A stretch of 64,000 nt of DNA. Source: Streptomyces sp. NBC_01485. GTDB taxonomy: Bacteria; Actinomycetota; Actinomycetes; Streptomycetales; Streptomycetaceae. Shown here piece after piece: positions 8,338 through 16,953 of the stretch (its first letter is position 1; every line of letters begins with the position of its first letter). The position numbers and the translations under genes are program-made. Location: the NCBI RefSeq assembly GCF_036227125.1, contig NZ_CP109435.1:6448001-6512000 (forward strand), written 5' to 3'. The notes under the pieces are model-generated. The model worked only from the letters and a program-made list of their open reading frames with translations, was not told the origin of the DNA and ran no database searches.

Positions 8338-9060
8338 TCATGTGACGGAGGGCTTGCCGGGCTTGCTGGTGGGGTTCTTGGGCCGCTTGTTCGGGCGGTA
8401 GCTGGGTCCGTTCATGATGACTTGGTGGCTGGTGTTGATCAGCCGGTCCAGGAGGGACTCGGCGACGACGGGGTTGGGGAAGAGCGGATACCAGTCGCTG
8501 GGCGCCCGGTTGCTGATGATGATCAGGGACCGGCCCTGCCGCTCGGAGACGAGTTCGTAGAGGTCGTCGGCCTGGGCTGCGCCGAGTTGGCGCATCGCGA
8601 AGTCGTCGAGGATGAGCACGTCGGGACGTACCAGCTCACGCAGGCGTTTGTCCCAGGTGCGGTCCGCGTGGCCGCCGGCCAGTTCGGCGAGGATCCGGCT
8701 GGCCTTGGCGAAGCGGACGTGGGCGCCCTGACGGACCGCGAGGTGCCCGAGGGCCTGGGCGACGTGCGTCTTGCCGACCCCGACGGGACCGAACAGAATG
8801 ACCGACTCGCCCGCATGCAGCCAGCGCAGGGCGCCGAGGTCGCGGATCTGGGCGGCGGGCAGTTTCGAGGAGGCGGTGAAGTCGAACTCCTCCAGGGTGA
8901 CCTGTTGCTCGAACTTCGCCCGGTGCAGGCGCCGTTGGAAGGCGACGGTCTCGCGGCGGGTGATCTCGTCCTGGCAGAGGACCTGGAGGAAGTCGAGGTG
9001 GCCGAGTTCGCTGACAACTTCCGCGCGAAGCTGCTCCGGGCTGCGCAAAGGGCGAGGCAT
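8338..9060 (-). CDS. IstB-type IS21 helper ATPase, 5' end rearranged
   Basis: 240 residues. IstB is the AAA+ ATPase that assists the IstA transposase of IS21 elements. It has Walker A GPVGVGKTH, Walker B DVLILDDFAM, and the conserved SNRAPSDWYPLFPNP and AESLLDRL segments. Homology starts at about ELGHLDFLQVLCQDEI; the first 18 or so residues (MPRPLRSPEQLRAEVVS) are antisense reading of integrase sequence, so the native N-terminus is lost at a junction near 9005-9015. No istA gene lies nearby, so the element cannot move by itself. Confidence 0.85.
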   Translation of the reverse strand: MPRPLRSPEQLRAEVVSELGHLDFLQVLCQDEITRRETVAFQRRLHRAKFEQQVTLEEFDFTASSKLPAAQIRDLGALRWLHAGESVILFGPVGVGKTHVAQALGHLAVRQGAHVRFAKASRILAELAGGHADRTWDKRLRELVRPDVLILDDFAMRQLGAAQADDLYELVSERQGRSLIIISNRAPSDWYPLFPNPVVAESLLDRLINTSHQVIMNGPSYRPNKRPKNPTSKPGKPSVT

Positions 9061-10289
9061 TCGACACGGAAACCGGTCTGCCGGACTCTATGGCGCCGAT
9101 CAAAGAGTCCCTCACCTGGTACGACTTCGCGCGGGCGTACGTCGCCATGAAATGGCCGCATGCTGCACCGAACTCCCGCGACAGCCCGAACGAGACGATG
9201 ACGCTCGTCACGACTCAACTGCTGGGGGACCGGCCAGGCCGTCCGGCAGACGACGTGTTGCGGCGGGCTCTGCGCGGCGGGGCCTTCGTCGTCCAGACCC
9301 CGGACGAGGAGGCCCCGCCGGTGGACATCGCCAACGCCCTCCGATGGGTGGCCAAAGCCTCGCTGCCGCTGACGACGCTCAAGAACCCGGCAGACATCCG
9401 CAGCGTCCTCGACTCGCTCAAGCTCACCGTTGCTGGTGCTCCGGCCGCCGCCGAGACGGTGCGGCGCAAGCGGGCTGTCCTCTTCAACTCCCTGGCCTAC
9501 GCGGTCGAGCTGGGGGAGCTCCCGAAGAACCCGGTCACGCTCGTGAAGTGGAAGCTGCCCAAGGTCACCAAGGAAGTAGACCGCCGAGTCGTGGTGAACC
9601 CCCGGCAGGCGGCTGAGCTTCTGGGCGCGGTCTCGTGCGTCGGTGGGTACCGCCGGGCCCGTGGGCTCTGACTCGTCGCACTCTTCGCCTGCATGTACTT
9701 CGGTGGGCTGCGGCCGGCGGAAGCCGTGGCTCTGCGCCGTCCGGACTGCACGCTGCCGGACAAGGGGTGGGGTTCGCTGATCCTGGAGAAGTCCAGCCCC
9801 ACTGTCGGGAAGCGCTGGACCGGGACCGGGGAGGTGCACGACAACCGCGGCCTCAAGAATCGACCCGCCAACGAGACCCGTATCGTTCCGGCTCCGCCCC
9901 GCTTGGTCCGCATGCTCCTCGCGCACATCAAGGAGTTCGGCACGGCCAAGGACGGCCGGCTGTTCGCCAACGAACGCGGGGGAGTGGTCGCCTCCACCAC
10001 GTACTGGCGTGTCTGGGACGAGGCGCGGCACCTGGCGCTCACTCCCGATCAAGTGGCCTCACCGCTGGCCGCTCGGCCGTACGACCTACGGCACGCCGCG
10101 CTCTCCTCCTGGCTCAATGCGGGCGTTGATCCCACCGAGGTCGCGGAGCGCGCGGGCACCAGCGTTGAAGTGCTCCTGAGCCGGTACGCCAAGTGCCTCG
10201 ACGGTCGGCAGGACGTCGCCAACCGTCGGATCGCTGAACTCCTCGGCGAGGATGCCGGCCAGGAGGACGTGCCCGGCGATGGGACCTGA
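9012..10289 (+). pseudogene. Tyrosine recombinase/integrase, broken (junction, frameshift, stop codon)
   Basis: Phage/ICE-type site-specific integrase of the actinobacterial kind. Three lesions are visible. The N-terminus is cut by the IstB junction. Near 9049 one frame (FRAKLLRAAQR) must shift to another (GEAFDTETG), as if one G were lost from a run of G. An in-frame TGA at 9669-9671 interrupts RGL-stop-LVALFACMYFGGLRP, probably from an Arg CGA codon. The C-terminal half keeps LRPAEA with the first catalytic Arg, the second Arg in DLRHAAL and the Tyr in LLSRYAKCLDG. It points at the 3' end of the tRNA-Arg gene 230 bp away, its likely attachment site. Confidence 0.88.
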
Positions 10290-10323
10290 TCCACGCACCC
10301 CTCACGCACACCTGCGGCATGAT

Positions 10324-10349
10324 GGCCCCTGGACTACGGTCCAGGGGCC
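10324..10349 (+). terminator. Rho-independent terminator after the integrase
   Basis: Perfect 11-bp stem GGCCCCTGGAC/GTCCAGGGGCC with a TACG loop, followed by a short T run (GCGTTTTC). It lies 35 bp after the integrase stop codon. Confidence 0.85.
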
Positions 10350-10460
10350 TCGGCGTTTTCTGGGGCTGACCTGCGGATTCTGGCCCTGCGGCCAGTCCAC
10401 GCATAGTCCACAGCACCCGACATACGGCCGCTCCGAGCGGCACACGCCTGCACATACGCC

Positions 10461-10500
10461 AAGACCCCGTCCTCAGCGAAAGCGCTGGTGGCGGGGTCTT
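10461..10500 (-). terminator. Terminator downstream of tRNA-Arg
   Basis: Nested hairpin: outer stem AAGACCCCG/CGGGGTCTT and inner stem CAGCG/CGCTG. It lies about 20 bp beyond the tRNA 3' end. Arms with A and T flanks could work in both directions. The island-chromosome junction should lie between here and the tRNA. Confidence 0.7.
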
Positions 10501-10518
10501 TGGGCACCTCGTGCAAGG

Positions 10519-10590
10519 TGCCCCCGGCAGGATTCGAACCTGCGCACACGGCTCCGGAGGCCGTTGCTCTATCCCCTGAGCTACGGGGGC
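10519..10590 (-). tRNA. tRNA-Arg (anticodon CCG)
   Basis: 72-nt cloverleaf on the minus strand: acceptor GCCCCCG/CGGGGGC, D-arm GCTC/GAGC, anticodon arm ACGGC/GCCGT with loop CTCCGGA (anticodon CCG, reading the common codon CGG), T-arm GCAGG/CCTGC with loop TTCGAAT, discriminator A. CCA is not encoded. Its 3' end faces the integrase remnant, which is the usual geometry for integration into the tRNA 3' end. Confidence 0.96.
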
Positions 10591-10749
10591 GTGTCGGTCG
10601 TGAGGTGTTGCTCGCGGCGACGGACAGAACACTACCAGCTCGTTCGGGGTGTTCATGAACGGGTTTCCGTGGGGGGTGGAGGTCGCCCGCACGGGGTGGA
10701 AGTGGGGAAAACCCGGACGCGGCGGCCGGTCCCGACCTACTCTCGAGTT

Positions 10750-11208
10750 GTGTCGGGCGCGTCGGGCCGGGTGCTTGTTGTGGACGACAACAAGGTCATC
10801 CGGCAACTGATCAGGGTCAATCTCGAGCTGGAGGGCCTCGAGGTCGTGACCGCGTCCGATGGTGTCGAGTGTCTGGATGTCGTTCATCAGGTACGGCCCG
10901 ATCTCGTCACCCTCGATGTCGTCATGCCCCGGCTGGACGGTCTGCGCACCGCCGCTCGGTTGCGTGCCGACCCGCTGACGCATGATCTTCCCCTTGCCAT
11001 CATCAGCGCCTGTACGCCGTACGAGGTCGAGGCCGGCCTCGAAGTCGGCGTCGACGCGTTTCTCGCCAAGCCCTTCGATCCCGCCGAACTCGTCTCCGTC
11101 GTGCGGAAGTTGATGGAGCGGGGGAGGGGAGCGGACGGAGGAGGGGGTGGGGTGCGGCCTGGCCGTGTTCTTCCTGCCCGTCCCTGCCCAACCCGTCCCT
11201 GTCCGTAG
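10750..11208 (+). CDS. Single-domain response regulator (CheY-like)
   Basis: 152 residues: one receiver domain with the acidic pair DD at about residues 12-13, the phospho-acceptor Asp56 in LVTLDVVMP, Ser/Thr in AIISACTP, and Lys in FLAKPFD. There is no output domain; the last 25 residues are a Gly/Arg/Pro-rich tail. The GTG at 10750 was chosen since the receiver fold starts 6 residues later. No histidine kinase is adjacent, so it acts with a distant partner or as a phosphate relay. It is the first gene on the chromosomal side of the tRNA. Confidence 0.85.
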   Translation: MSGASGRVLVVDDNKVIRQLIRVNLELEGLEVVTASDGVECLDVVHQVRPDLVTLDVVMPRLDGLRTAARLRADPLTHDLPLAIISACTPYEVEAGLEVGVDAFLAKPFDPAELVSVVRKLMERGRGADGGGGGVRPGRVLPARPCPTRPCP

Positions 11209-11362
11209 GCGGCGAGTGAGGGGCGCCGGCCGACAGGCGCCCGCACCGGCCGTCCACCGGGGAGCGGGTCGGACCTCGGCTTCGGCGTCCATATCCCGGA
11301 ATCCCGGAGCCTCCTCCAAACCGGCTCGCCTACCCACCCCCCTCCTCCCCTACGCTTGTCCC

Positions 11363-12679
11363 GTGACCCCCGTCGAGCTCTCCCGTACCGTGCTGCGCGC
11401 GGTGCGTCGTGCTGTGGACGCCGGGGAGCTCAGCGTGGCCGTTCCTGCGCGGGCGGTGGTCGCGCCGCCGGGGCCCGGAGGGCGGGGGGACTACGCCACC
11501 GGCATCGCCCTGCAGCTCGCCCGGCCGGCCGGGCAGCCTTCGCTTCGGGTCGCCGAGGTTCTTCGCCCCTACCTGGCTGGTGCCGAGGGCGTTTCCGAGG
11601 TCGAGATCACCGGGCCCGGGTTCCTCAACATCAGCCTTGACGGTTCCGCCGCCTCCGCACTCGTCCGGCGGATCCAGCGCGAGGGCCTGCGGTACGGGCA
11701 CACCGACAGCCTCGCCGGACAGGTCTTCGCGGTGCGTGTGCCGTACGAAGTGCGGGCCGAGGTCATCGCCGACGCGCTCGCGCGGATCATCGCGACGCAG
11801 GGCGGCCGCGTCGACGTCAGTCACGACGTCAGTCACGACGTCAGCCACGATGTCAATCACGACGTCAGCCACGGCATCGGCCACGACGTCAGCCACGGCA
11901 TCGGCCACGACGTCAGCCACGACGTCAGTCATGGTGCGAGCCACGGCAAGAACCACAGCCACGGCGAGCCCATCCCCCTCCGGCCCGCCGCCACCCCCCG
12001 GCCCGCCACCTCCCAGCCGGCCACCCTTCACACCGTCACGCCCCCGCCCGTCACCCTTCACACCGCCACCCCCCAGCCGGCCACCCCTCGCCCCCCCATC
12101 ACCCTCCGCCCCGTCCCCCCTCCCGAGGATCCCGCTCCCCTCGGGCTCGACGCCGCCCGCTGGGCCCTGCTTCATCCCGCGCCGCACGACCGGCCGCGCA
12201 TCAGCGCCGATCATCTGGTCCAGCGTGAGGGGAACCCTCTCTTCCGGGTCCGTTACGCGCATGCCCGTGCCCGGGCCGTGTGCCGTAACGCCGCCGATCT
12301 CGGGTTCGCCGCGCAGCCCGGCCCCGTGTCGCCGGACGCTGGTGATCTCGTCGCCCTGCTCGCGGACCATCCCCGCGTCCTCGCCACGGCCGTGGCAGTC
12401 ACCCTCCCGAGCCCGCCGCCCGGCCCGCTACTCAGCCCGCCGCCCAGCCCGCAGGGGACACTCGTCCTCGCCCTCGACCCCTCCGCCCCCTCCCGCCTCA
12501 CCCGTCACCTTCTCGCCCTGGCCGACGCCACCCTCGTCCTCCTCCCCGCCGTCCTTCCCCGTGGTGAGGAGAAACCCTTGGCCGCCCACCGTGCCCGGCT
12601 CGCGCTTGCCGAAGCCGCCGGGGTGGTGCTGGCCGGTGGCCTGTCCCTGCTCGGCATCGACGCACCCGACCACCTCTGA
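11363..12679 (+). CDS. nrtL: ArgS-related anticodon-binding protein NrtL
   Basis: 438 residues. The N-terminal 150 residues resemble the additional N-terminal domain of arginyl-tRNA synthetase (DYATGIALQLAR, VEITGPGFLNISL). The C-terminal 170 residues resemble its DALR anticodon-binding domain (FRVRYAHARARAVCRNA, and the GLSLLGIDAP end). The Rossmann catalytic core with HIGH and KMSKS is absent, so it cannot charge tRNA. In its place is a linker with His-rich tandem repeats (about residues 150-200) and a Pro/Thr-rich stretch. The name follows the usual Streptomyces annotation; the function is unknown. It lies 14 bp before lysA. Confidence 0.85.
   Translation: MTPVELSRTVLRAVRRAVDAGELSVAVPARAVVAPPGPGGRGDYATGIALQLARPAGQPSLRVAEVLRPYLAGAEGVSEVEITGPGFLNISLDGSAASALVRRIQREGLRYGHTDSLAGQVFAVRVPYEVRAEVIADALARIIATQGGRVDVSHDVSHDVSHDVNHDVSHGIGHDVSHGIGHDVSHDVSHGASHGKNHSHGEPIPLRPAATPRPATSQPATLHTVTPPPVTLHTATPQPATPRPPITLRPVPPPEDPAPLGLDAARWALLHPAPHDRPRISADHLVQREGNPLFRVRYAHARARAVCRNAADLGFAAQPGPVSPDAGDLVALLADHPRVLATAVAVTLPSPPPGPLLSPPPSPQGTLVLALDPSAPSRLTRHLLALADATLVLLPAVLPRGEEKPLAAHRARLALAEAAGVVLAGGLSLLGIDAPDHL
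11813..11960 (+). repeat. In-frame repeats encoding a His-rich linker in NrtL
   Basis: Repeated 12-bp units encode VSHD, with variants VNHD and GIGHD, giving about 14 His in 50 residues and ending in HGKNHSHGE. The DNA copies are nearly identical, so unit number probably varies between strains. The His spacing could bind a metal ion. Confidence 0.9.
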
Positions 12680-12693
12680 GAGAGCACGCCCAG

Positions 12694-14085
12694 ATGAGCC
12701 GTTCCGCCCACCCCGCCGGGCCCCGTCACGCCGACGTCCTTCCCGAGGGGCATTACTCCGCGCCGCCCGCCGACCTCAACACGCTCGACCCGAAGGTCTG
12801 GGCGCGGACCGTGACCCGTGACGCCGACGGTGTGGTCACCGTCGGCGGTGTCGACGTCGCCTCGCTCGCCGAGCAGCACGGCACCCCCGCCTACATCCTC
12901 GACGAGACCGACTTCCGGGACCGCGCCCGTGCCTGGCGTACCGCCTTCGGGCCGGACGCCGACGTCTTCTACGCAGGAAAGGCGTTCCTGTCGCGGGCCG
13001 TCGTGCGGTGGCTGCACGAGGAGGGGCTCAACCTCGACGTCTGCTCGGGCGGCGAGCTCGCCACCGCGCTCTCCGCCGGCATGCCCGCCGACCGCATCGC
13101 CTTCCACGGCAACAACAAGTCCACGGACGAGATCCACCGGGCCGTCGACGCCGGTGTCGGGCGGATCGTCCTCGACTCGTTCCAGGAGATCGTGCGGGTC
13201 GCGCACATCGCGCAGTCCCTCGGCAAGCGGCAGCGCGTGCAGATCCGTATCACCGTCGGCGTCGAGGCGCACACGCACGAATTCATCGCCACCGCCCACG
13301 AGGACCAGAAGTTCGGCATTCCGCTCGCCGGAGGACAGGCCGCCGAAGCCGTACGCCGCGCCCTTCAGCTCGACGGGCTCGAACTCATCGGGATCCACTC
13401 GCACATCGGGTCGCAGATCTTCGACATGTCCGGGTTCGAGGTCGCCGCGCACCGCGTCGTCGGACTGCTCAAGGACATTCGCGACGAGCATGGCGTCGAA
13501 CTGCCCGAGATCGACCTCGGCGGCGGCCTCGGCATCGCCTACACCAGCGGCGACGACCCCCGCGAGCCGCACGAGATCGCCAAGGCGCTCACCGAGATCG
13601 TCACCCGCGAATGCGACGCGGCCAGGCTGCGCACGCCCCGGATCTCCGTCGAGCCCGGGCGGGCCATCGTCGGGCCGACCGCCTTCACGCTCTACGAGGT
13701 CGGCACCATCAAGCCGCTCGACGGGCTGCGGACGTACGTCTCCGTCGACGGCGGCATGTCGGACAACATCCGGACCGCGCTGTACGACGCCGAGTACAGC
13801 GTCGCCCTCGTCTCCCGCACCTCCGACGCCCCGCCGATGCTCGCCCGTGTGGTCGGCAAGCACTGCGAGAGCGGGGACATCGTGGTCAAGGACGCGTTCC
13901 TGCCCTCCGACCTGGCACCGGGTGACCTGATCGCCGTACCCGCCACGGGCGCGTACTGCCGGTCCATGGCCAGCAACTACAACCACGTGCTGCGCCCGCC
14001 GGTCGTCGCCGTGCGCGAAGGGGAGTCGCGCGTCATCGTGAGGCGGGAGACCGAGGACGATCTGCTGCGGCTCGACGTCGGATAG
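12694..14085 (+). CDS. lysA: Diaminopimelate decarboxylase
   Basis: 463 residues. This PLP enzyme converts meso-diaminopimelate to L-lysine and CO2, the last step of lysine synthesis. Visible family motifs: the PLP Lys in DVFYAGKAFLSRAV, CSGGELATAL, the His of GIHSHIGSQI, DLGGGLGIAY, EPGRAIVGPT and the late catalytic Cys in GKHCESGD. Length is normal for actinobacteria, including about 35 extra N-terminal residues. It is followed by the homoserine/threonine genes, so the aspartate-family pathways sit side by side. Confidence 0.97.
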   Translation: MSRSAHPAGPRHADVLPEGHYSAPPADLNTLDPKVWARTVTRDADGVVTVGGVDVASLAEQHGTPAYILDETDFRDRARAWRTAFGPDADVFYAGKAFLSRAVVRWLHEEGLNLDVCSGGELATALSAGMPADRIAFHGNNKSTDEIHRAVDAGVGRIVLDSFQEIVRVAHIAQSLGKRQRVQIRITVGVEAHTHEFIATAHEDQKFGIPLAGGQAAEAVRRALQLDGLELIGIHSHIGSQIFDMSGFEVAAHRVVGLLKDIRDEHGVELPEIDLGGGLGIAYTSGDDPREPHEIAKALTEIVTRECDAARLRTPRISVEPGRAIVGPTAFTLYEVGTIKPLDGLRTYVSVDGGMSDNIRTALYDAEYSVALVSRTSDAPPMLARVVGKHCESGDIVVKDAFLPSDLAPGDLIAVPATGAYCRSMASNYNHVLRPPVVAVREGESRVIVRRETEDDLLRLDVG

Positions 14086-14109
14086 GGATACCCGAAAGGG
14101 CACATTCGA

Positions 14110-14163
14110 ATGGGCACACCGAAAGGGCGGAAGATCTCCTGTCTGCCGCCCCCGGGGAAATGA
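14110..14163 (+). other. Possible 17-codon leader ORF before hom
   Basis: ATG at 14110 opens MGTPKGRKISCLPPPGK-stop, with a GAAAGGG 11 bases upstream that could serve as ribosome site. It ends 7 bases before a large hairpin and about 100 bases before hom. It contains Thr and Ile codons but is not enriched in them. It may be chance. Confidence 0.3.
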
Positions 14164-14170
14164 AATAGAT

Positions 14171-14219
14171 GTCTCACGATCCGGACCGGGGATAGAAACT
14201 CCGGTCCGGTGAGTGAGAC
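14171..14219 (+). terminator. Two-part hairpin between lysA and hom (terminator or attenuator)
   Basis: Inverted repeat: outer stem GTCTCAC/GTGAGAC, a 3x3 internal loop, inner stem CCGGACCGG/CCGGTCCGG, and an 11-base A-rich loop. It lies 85 bases after lysA and ends 48 bases before hom, so it could terminate lysA transcripts or control read-through into hom. Confidence 0.65.
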
Positions 14220-14266
14220 TGGGTCAACCGGAAACTGTCGTAGACGGTATGAGGAAACGAGGTCGG

Positions 14267-15559
14267 ATGATGCGTACGCGTCCGCTGAAGGTGGCGCTGC
14301 TGGGCTGTGGAGTGGTCGGCTCAGAGGTGGCGCGCATCATGACGACGCACGCCGACGACCTCGCCGCGAGGATCGGCGCCCCTGTGGAGCTCGCGGGCGT
14401 CGCCGTCCGACGGCCCTCCAAGGTCCGGGACGGCATCGACCCCGCCCTCGTCACCACCGACGCCACCGCCCTCGTCAAACGCGGCGACATCGACGTCGTC
14501 GTCGAGGTCATCGGCGGCATCGAGCCCGCTCGTACGCTCATCACCACCGCCTTCGAGTACGGCGCCTCCGTCGTCTCCGCGAACAAGGCGCTCCTCGCGC
14601 AGGACGGCGCCGCGCTGCACGCCGCCGCCGAGGAGCACGGCGAGGACCTGTACTACGAGGCCGCCGTCGCCGGTGCCATCCCGCTGATCCGGCCGCTGCG
14701 CGAGTCCCTCGCCGGCGACAAGGTGAACCGGGTGCTCGGCATCGTCAACGGCACCACCAACTTCATCCTCGACAAGATGGACTCCACCGGCGCCGGGTAT
14801 CAGGAGGCCCTCGACGAGGCCACCGCCCTGGGGTACGCCGAGGCCGACCCCACCGCCGACGTCGAGGCCTTCGACGCCGCCGCCAAGGCCGCCATCCTCG
14901 CCGGGATCGCCTTCCACACGCGCGTGCGCCTCGACGACGTCTACCGCGAGGGCATGACCGAGGTGACGGCGTCCGACTTCGCCTCCGCCCGGGCGATGGG
15001 CTGCACCATCAAACTGCTCGCCATCTGTGAGCGGGCCGCCGACGGCGGGTCGGTCACCGCCCGCGTGCACCCCGCGATGATTCCGCTGACCCACCCGCTC
15101 GCCTCCGTGCGCGGCGCCTACAACGCCGTGTTCGTGGAGTCGGACGCGGCCGGGCAGCTCATGTTCTACGGCCCCGGCGCCGGCGGTGCTCCCACCGCCT
15201 CCGCCGTGCTCGGCGACCTCGTCGCCGTCTGCCGCAACCGGCTCAGCGGGGCAACGGGGCCCGGCGAGTCGGCGTACGCCGCCCTGCCGGTGTCGCCCAT
15301 GGGCGATGTCGTCACCCGCTACCACATCAGCCTCGACGTGGCCGACAAACCTGGCGTACTCGCCCAGGTGGCGACCGTCTTCGCTGAGCACGGGGTGTCG
15401 ATCGATACCGTTCGGCAGCAGGGCAACAACGGCGAGGCCTCTCTCGTCGTCGTCACCCACCGCGCGTCCGACGCCTCCCTGACCGGGACCGTCGAGGCGC
15501 TGCGCAAGCTCGACACCGTGCGGGGTGTCGCAAGCATCATGCGGGTTGAAGGAGAGTAA
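14267..15559 (+). CDS. hom: Homoserine dehydrogenase
   Basis: 430 residues. It reduces aspartate semialdehyde to homoserine with NAD(P)H, the branch to threonine, methionine and isoleucine. The N-terminal nucleotide site VALLGCGVVGSEV, VVSANKALLAQ, NGTTNFIL and the catalytic region with YAEADPTADVEAFDAAAK are present. A C-terminal ACT domain (KPGVLAQVATVFAEHGVSI) suggests allosteric feedback by threonine. Two adjacent ATG codons fit (14267, 14270); GAGG at 14259 serves either. Only 6 bp separate it from thrC, so they are cotranscribed. Confidence 0.96.
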   Translation: MMRTRPLKVALLGCGVVGSEVARIMTTHADDLAARIGAPVELAGVAVRRPSKVRDGIDPALVTTDATALVKRGDIDVVVEVIGGIEPARTLITTAFEYGASVVSANKALLAQDGAALHAAAEEHGEDLYYEAAVAGAIPLIRPLRESLAGDKVNRVLGIVNGTTNFILDKMDSTGAGYQEALDEATALGYAEADPTADVEAFDAAAKAAILAGIAFHTRVRLDDVYREGMTEVTASDFASARAMGCTIKLLAICERAADGGSVTARVHPAMIPLTHPLASVRGAYNAVFVESDAAGQLMFYGPGAGGAPTASAVLGDLVAVCRNRLSGATGPGESAYAALPVSPMGDVVTRYHISLDVADKPGVLAQVATVFAEHGVSIDTVRQQGNNGEASLVVVTHRASDASLTGTVEALRKLDTVRGVASIMRVEGE

Positions 15560-15565
15560 CCAGCA

Positions 15566-16624
15566 ATGACCCACCAGTGGCGCGGAATCATCGAGGAGTA
15601 CCGGGACCGGCTTCCGGTGTCCGACAGCACGCCGGTCGTGTCGCTCCGTGAGGGCGGCACGCCCCTCGTGCCCGCGCAGGTGCTCTCCGAGCGCACGGGC
15701 TGCGAGGTCCACCTCAAGGTGGAGGGCGCCAACCCGACCGGGTCCTTCAAGGACCGCGGGATGACCATGGCCATCACGCGGGCCAAGGAGGAGGGCGCGC
15801 AGGCAGTCATCTGTGCCTCCACGGGCAACACCTCTGCCTCCGCCGCCGCGTACGCCGTGCGCGCCGGGATGGTCTGCGCCGTCCTCGTCCCGCAGGGCAA
15901 GATCGCGATCGGCAAGATGGGCCAGGCCCTCGTGCACGGCGCGAAGATCCTCCAGGTCGACGGCAACTTCGACGACTGCCTCACGCTCGCCCGTGCGCTG
16001 AGCGACAACTACCCGGTGGCGCTGGTCAATTCGGTCAACCCGGTGCGCATCGAGGGCCAGAAGACGGCCGCGTTCGAGATCGTGGACATGCTGGGCGACG
16101 CCCCCGACATCCACGTCCTGCCGGTCGGCAACGCGGGCAACATCACCGCGTACTGGAAGGGGTACAAGGAGTACGCCGCCGACGGCATCGCCGCGCAGAA
16201 GCCCCGTATGTGGGGCTTCCAGGCATCCGGCAGTGCCCCGATCGTGCGCGGCGAGGTCGTCAAGGACCCGTCGACGATCGCCACCGCCATCCGCATCGGC
16301 AACCCCGCCTCCTGGAAGTTCGCGCTGGCGGCGCGGGAGGAGTCCGGCGGCTTCATCGACGAGGTGACGGACCGTGAGATCCTGCGCGCCTACCGGCTGT
16401 TGGCCGCGCAGGAGGGCGTCTTCGTGGAGCCCGCGTCCGCCGCGTCGGTGGCCGGTCTGCTGAAGGCCGCCGAGCAGGGCAAGGTCGACCCGGGGCAGCG
16501 GATCGTCTGCACGGTCACCGGAAACGGCCTGAAGGACCCCGACTGGGCTGTCGCCGGAGCCCCGCAGCCGGTCACCGTCCCGGTCGACGCGGCCACGGCG
16601 GCCGCCCGCCTCGGTCTGGCCTGA
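15566..16624 (+). CDS. thrC: Threonine synthase
   Basis: 352 residues. PLP enzyme that turns O-phosphohomoserine into threonine. The PLP Lys lies in NPTGSFKDRGM (about residue 62); STGNTSASAAAYA and the Gly-rich phosphate loop VLPVGNAGNITAYW are present, with the late TVTGNGLKDP. This is the short class of the family. It follows hom by 6 bp with a GGAGAG ribosome site. The next gene, thrB, is 329 bp further and may have its own promoter. Confidence 0.97.
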   Translation: MTHQWRGIIEEYRDRLPVSDSTPVVSLREGGTPLVPAQVLSERTGCEVHLKVEGANPTGSFKDRGMTMAITRAKEEGAQAVICASTGNTSASAAAYAVRAGMVCAVLVPQGKIAIGKMGQALVHGAKILQVDGNFDDCLTLARALSDNYPVALVNSVNPVRIEGQKTAAFEIVDMLGDAPDIHVLPVGNAGNITAYWKGYKEYAADGIAAQKPRMWGFQASGSAPIVRGEVVKDPSTIATAIRIGNPASWKFALAAREESGGFIDEVTDREILRAYRLLAAQEGVFVEPASAASVAGLLKAAEQGKVDPGQRIVCTVTGNGLKDPDWAVAGAPQPVTVPVDAATAAARLGLA

Positions 16625-16953
16625 GCGGCGGCACGCAGGCGGGACACCCGAACCCGACCGGGTGATCCCCGTATACCGGCTGATCCCGTACCGGGTAATC
16701 CCTGTAAGGGGTGCACGGGGGGCTTACGACACGCATCGTGCGCCTCCTGTGCGCCCTATGTCGCGGCAGAACCTTCCTTCGATAGGCTGTACTGAACCCG
16801 CCCGCCGCATATGCCGCGGTGCCGGTGTCGGTGCCGCGTCGTCACCGCGTCGCCGGCGGGCCTCAAGGGTCCTCACACACCTAATTCAGGGTCCTCACCC
16901 ACCCATCGCATGTCATTCGACAGTCCCCGCAGCTCAAGGAGAGTCATCGCGAG
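16625..16953. other. thrC-thrB spacer
   Basis: No gene seen. It starts with three imperfect repeats of a CCCGTA(T)ACCGG-like motif (about 16665-16715). TTCGATAGGCTGTACT near 16780 could be part of a promoter for thrB, but no good -35 element matches. An AAGGAG ribosome site precedes thrB. Confidence 0.4.

Noticed and set aside
5713..9676. Shared 13-mer GGCTCTGACTCGT at 5713 and 9664, possible attachment repeat
   Set aside because: A match of this length is expected by chance in a 10-kb region, and flanks show no further similarity.
9660..9695. TGA in the integrase as selenocysteine or programmed recoding
   Set aside because: No SECIS-like structure seen, the site is not a redox position, and other lesions show gene decay.
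10519..10590. Copy of the tRNA 3' end in the island as second attachment site
   Set aside because: I found no second copy of the T-arm/acceptor sequence in 1-10500; it may lie outside the window.
11341..12679. Arginyl-tRNA synthetase (argS)
   Set aside because: No HIGH or KMSKS motif and no Rossmann core between the two terminal domains.
14321..16114. 597-codon minus-strand frame opposite hom/thrC
   Set aside because: Composition of a GC-rich antisense shadow; hom and thrC are certain on the other strand.
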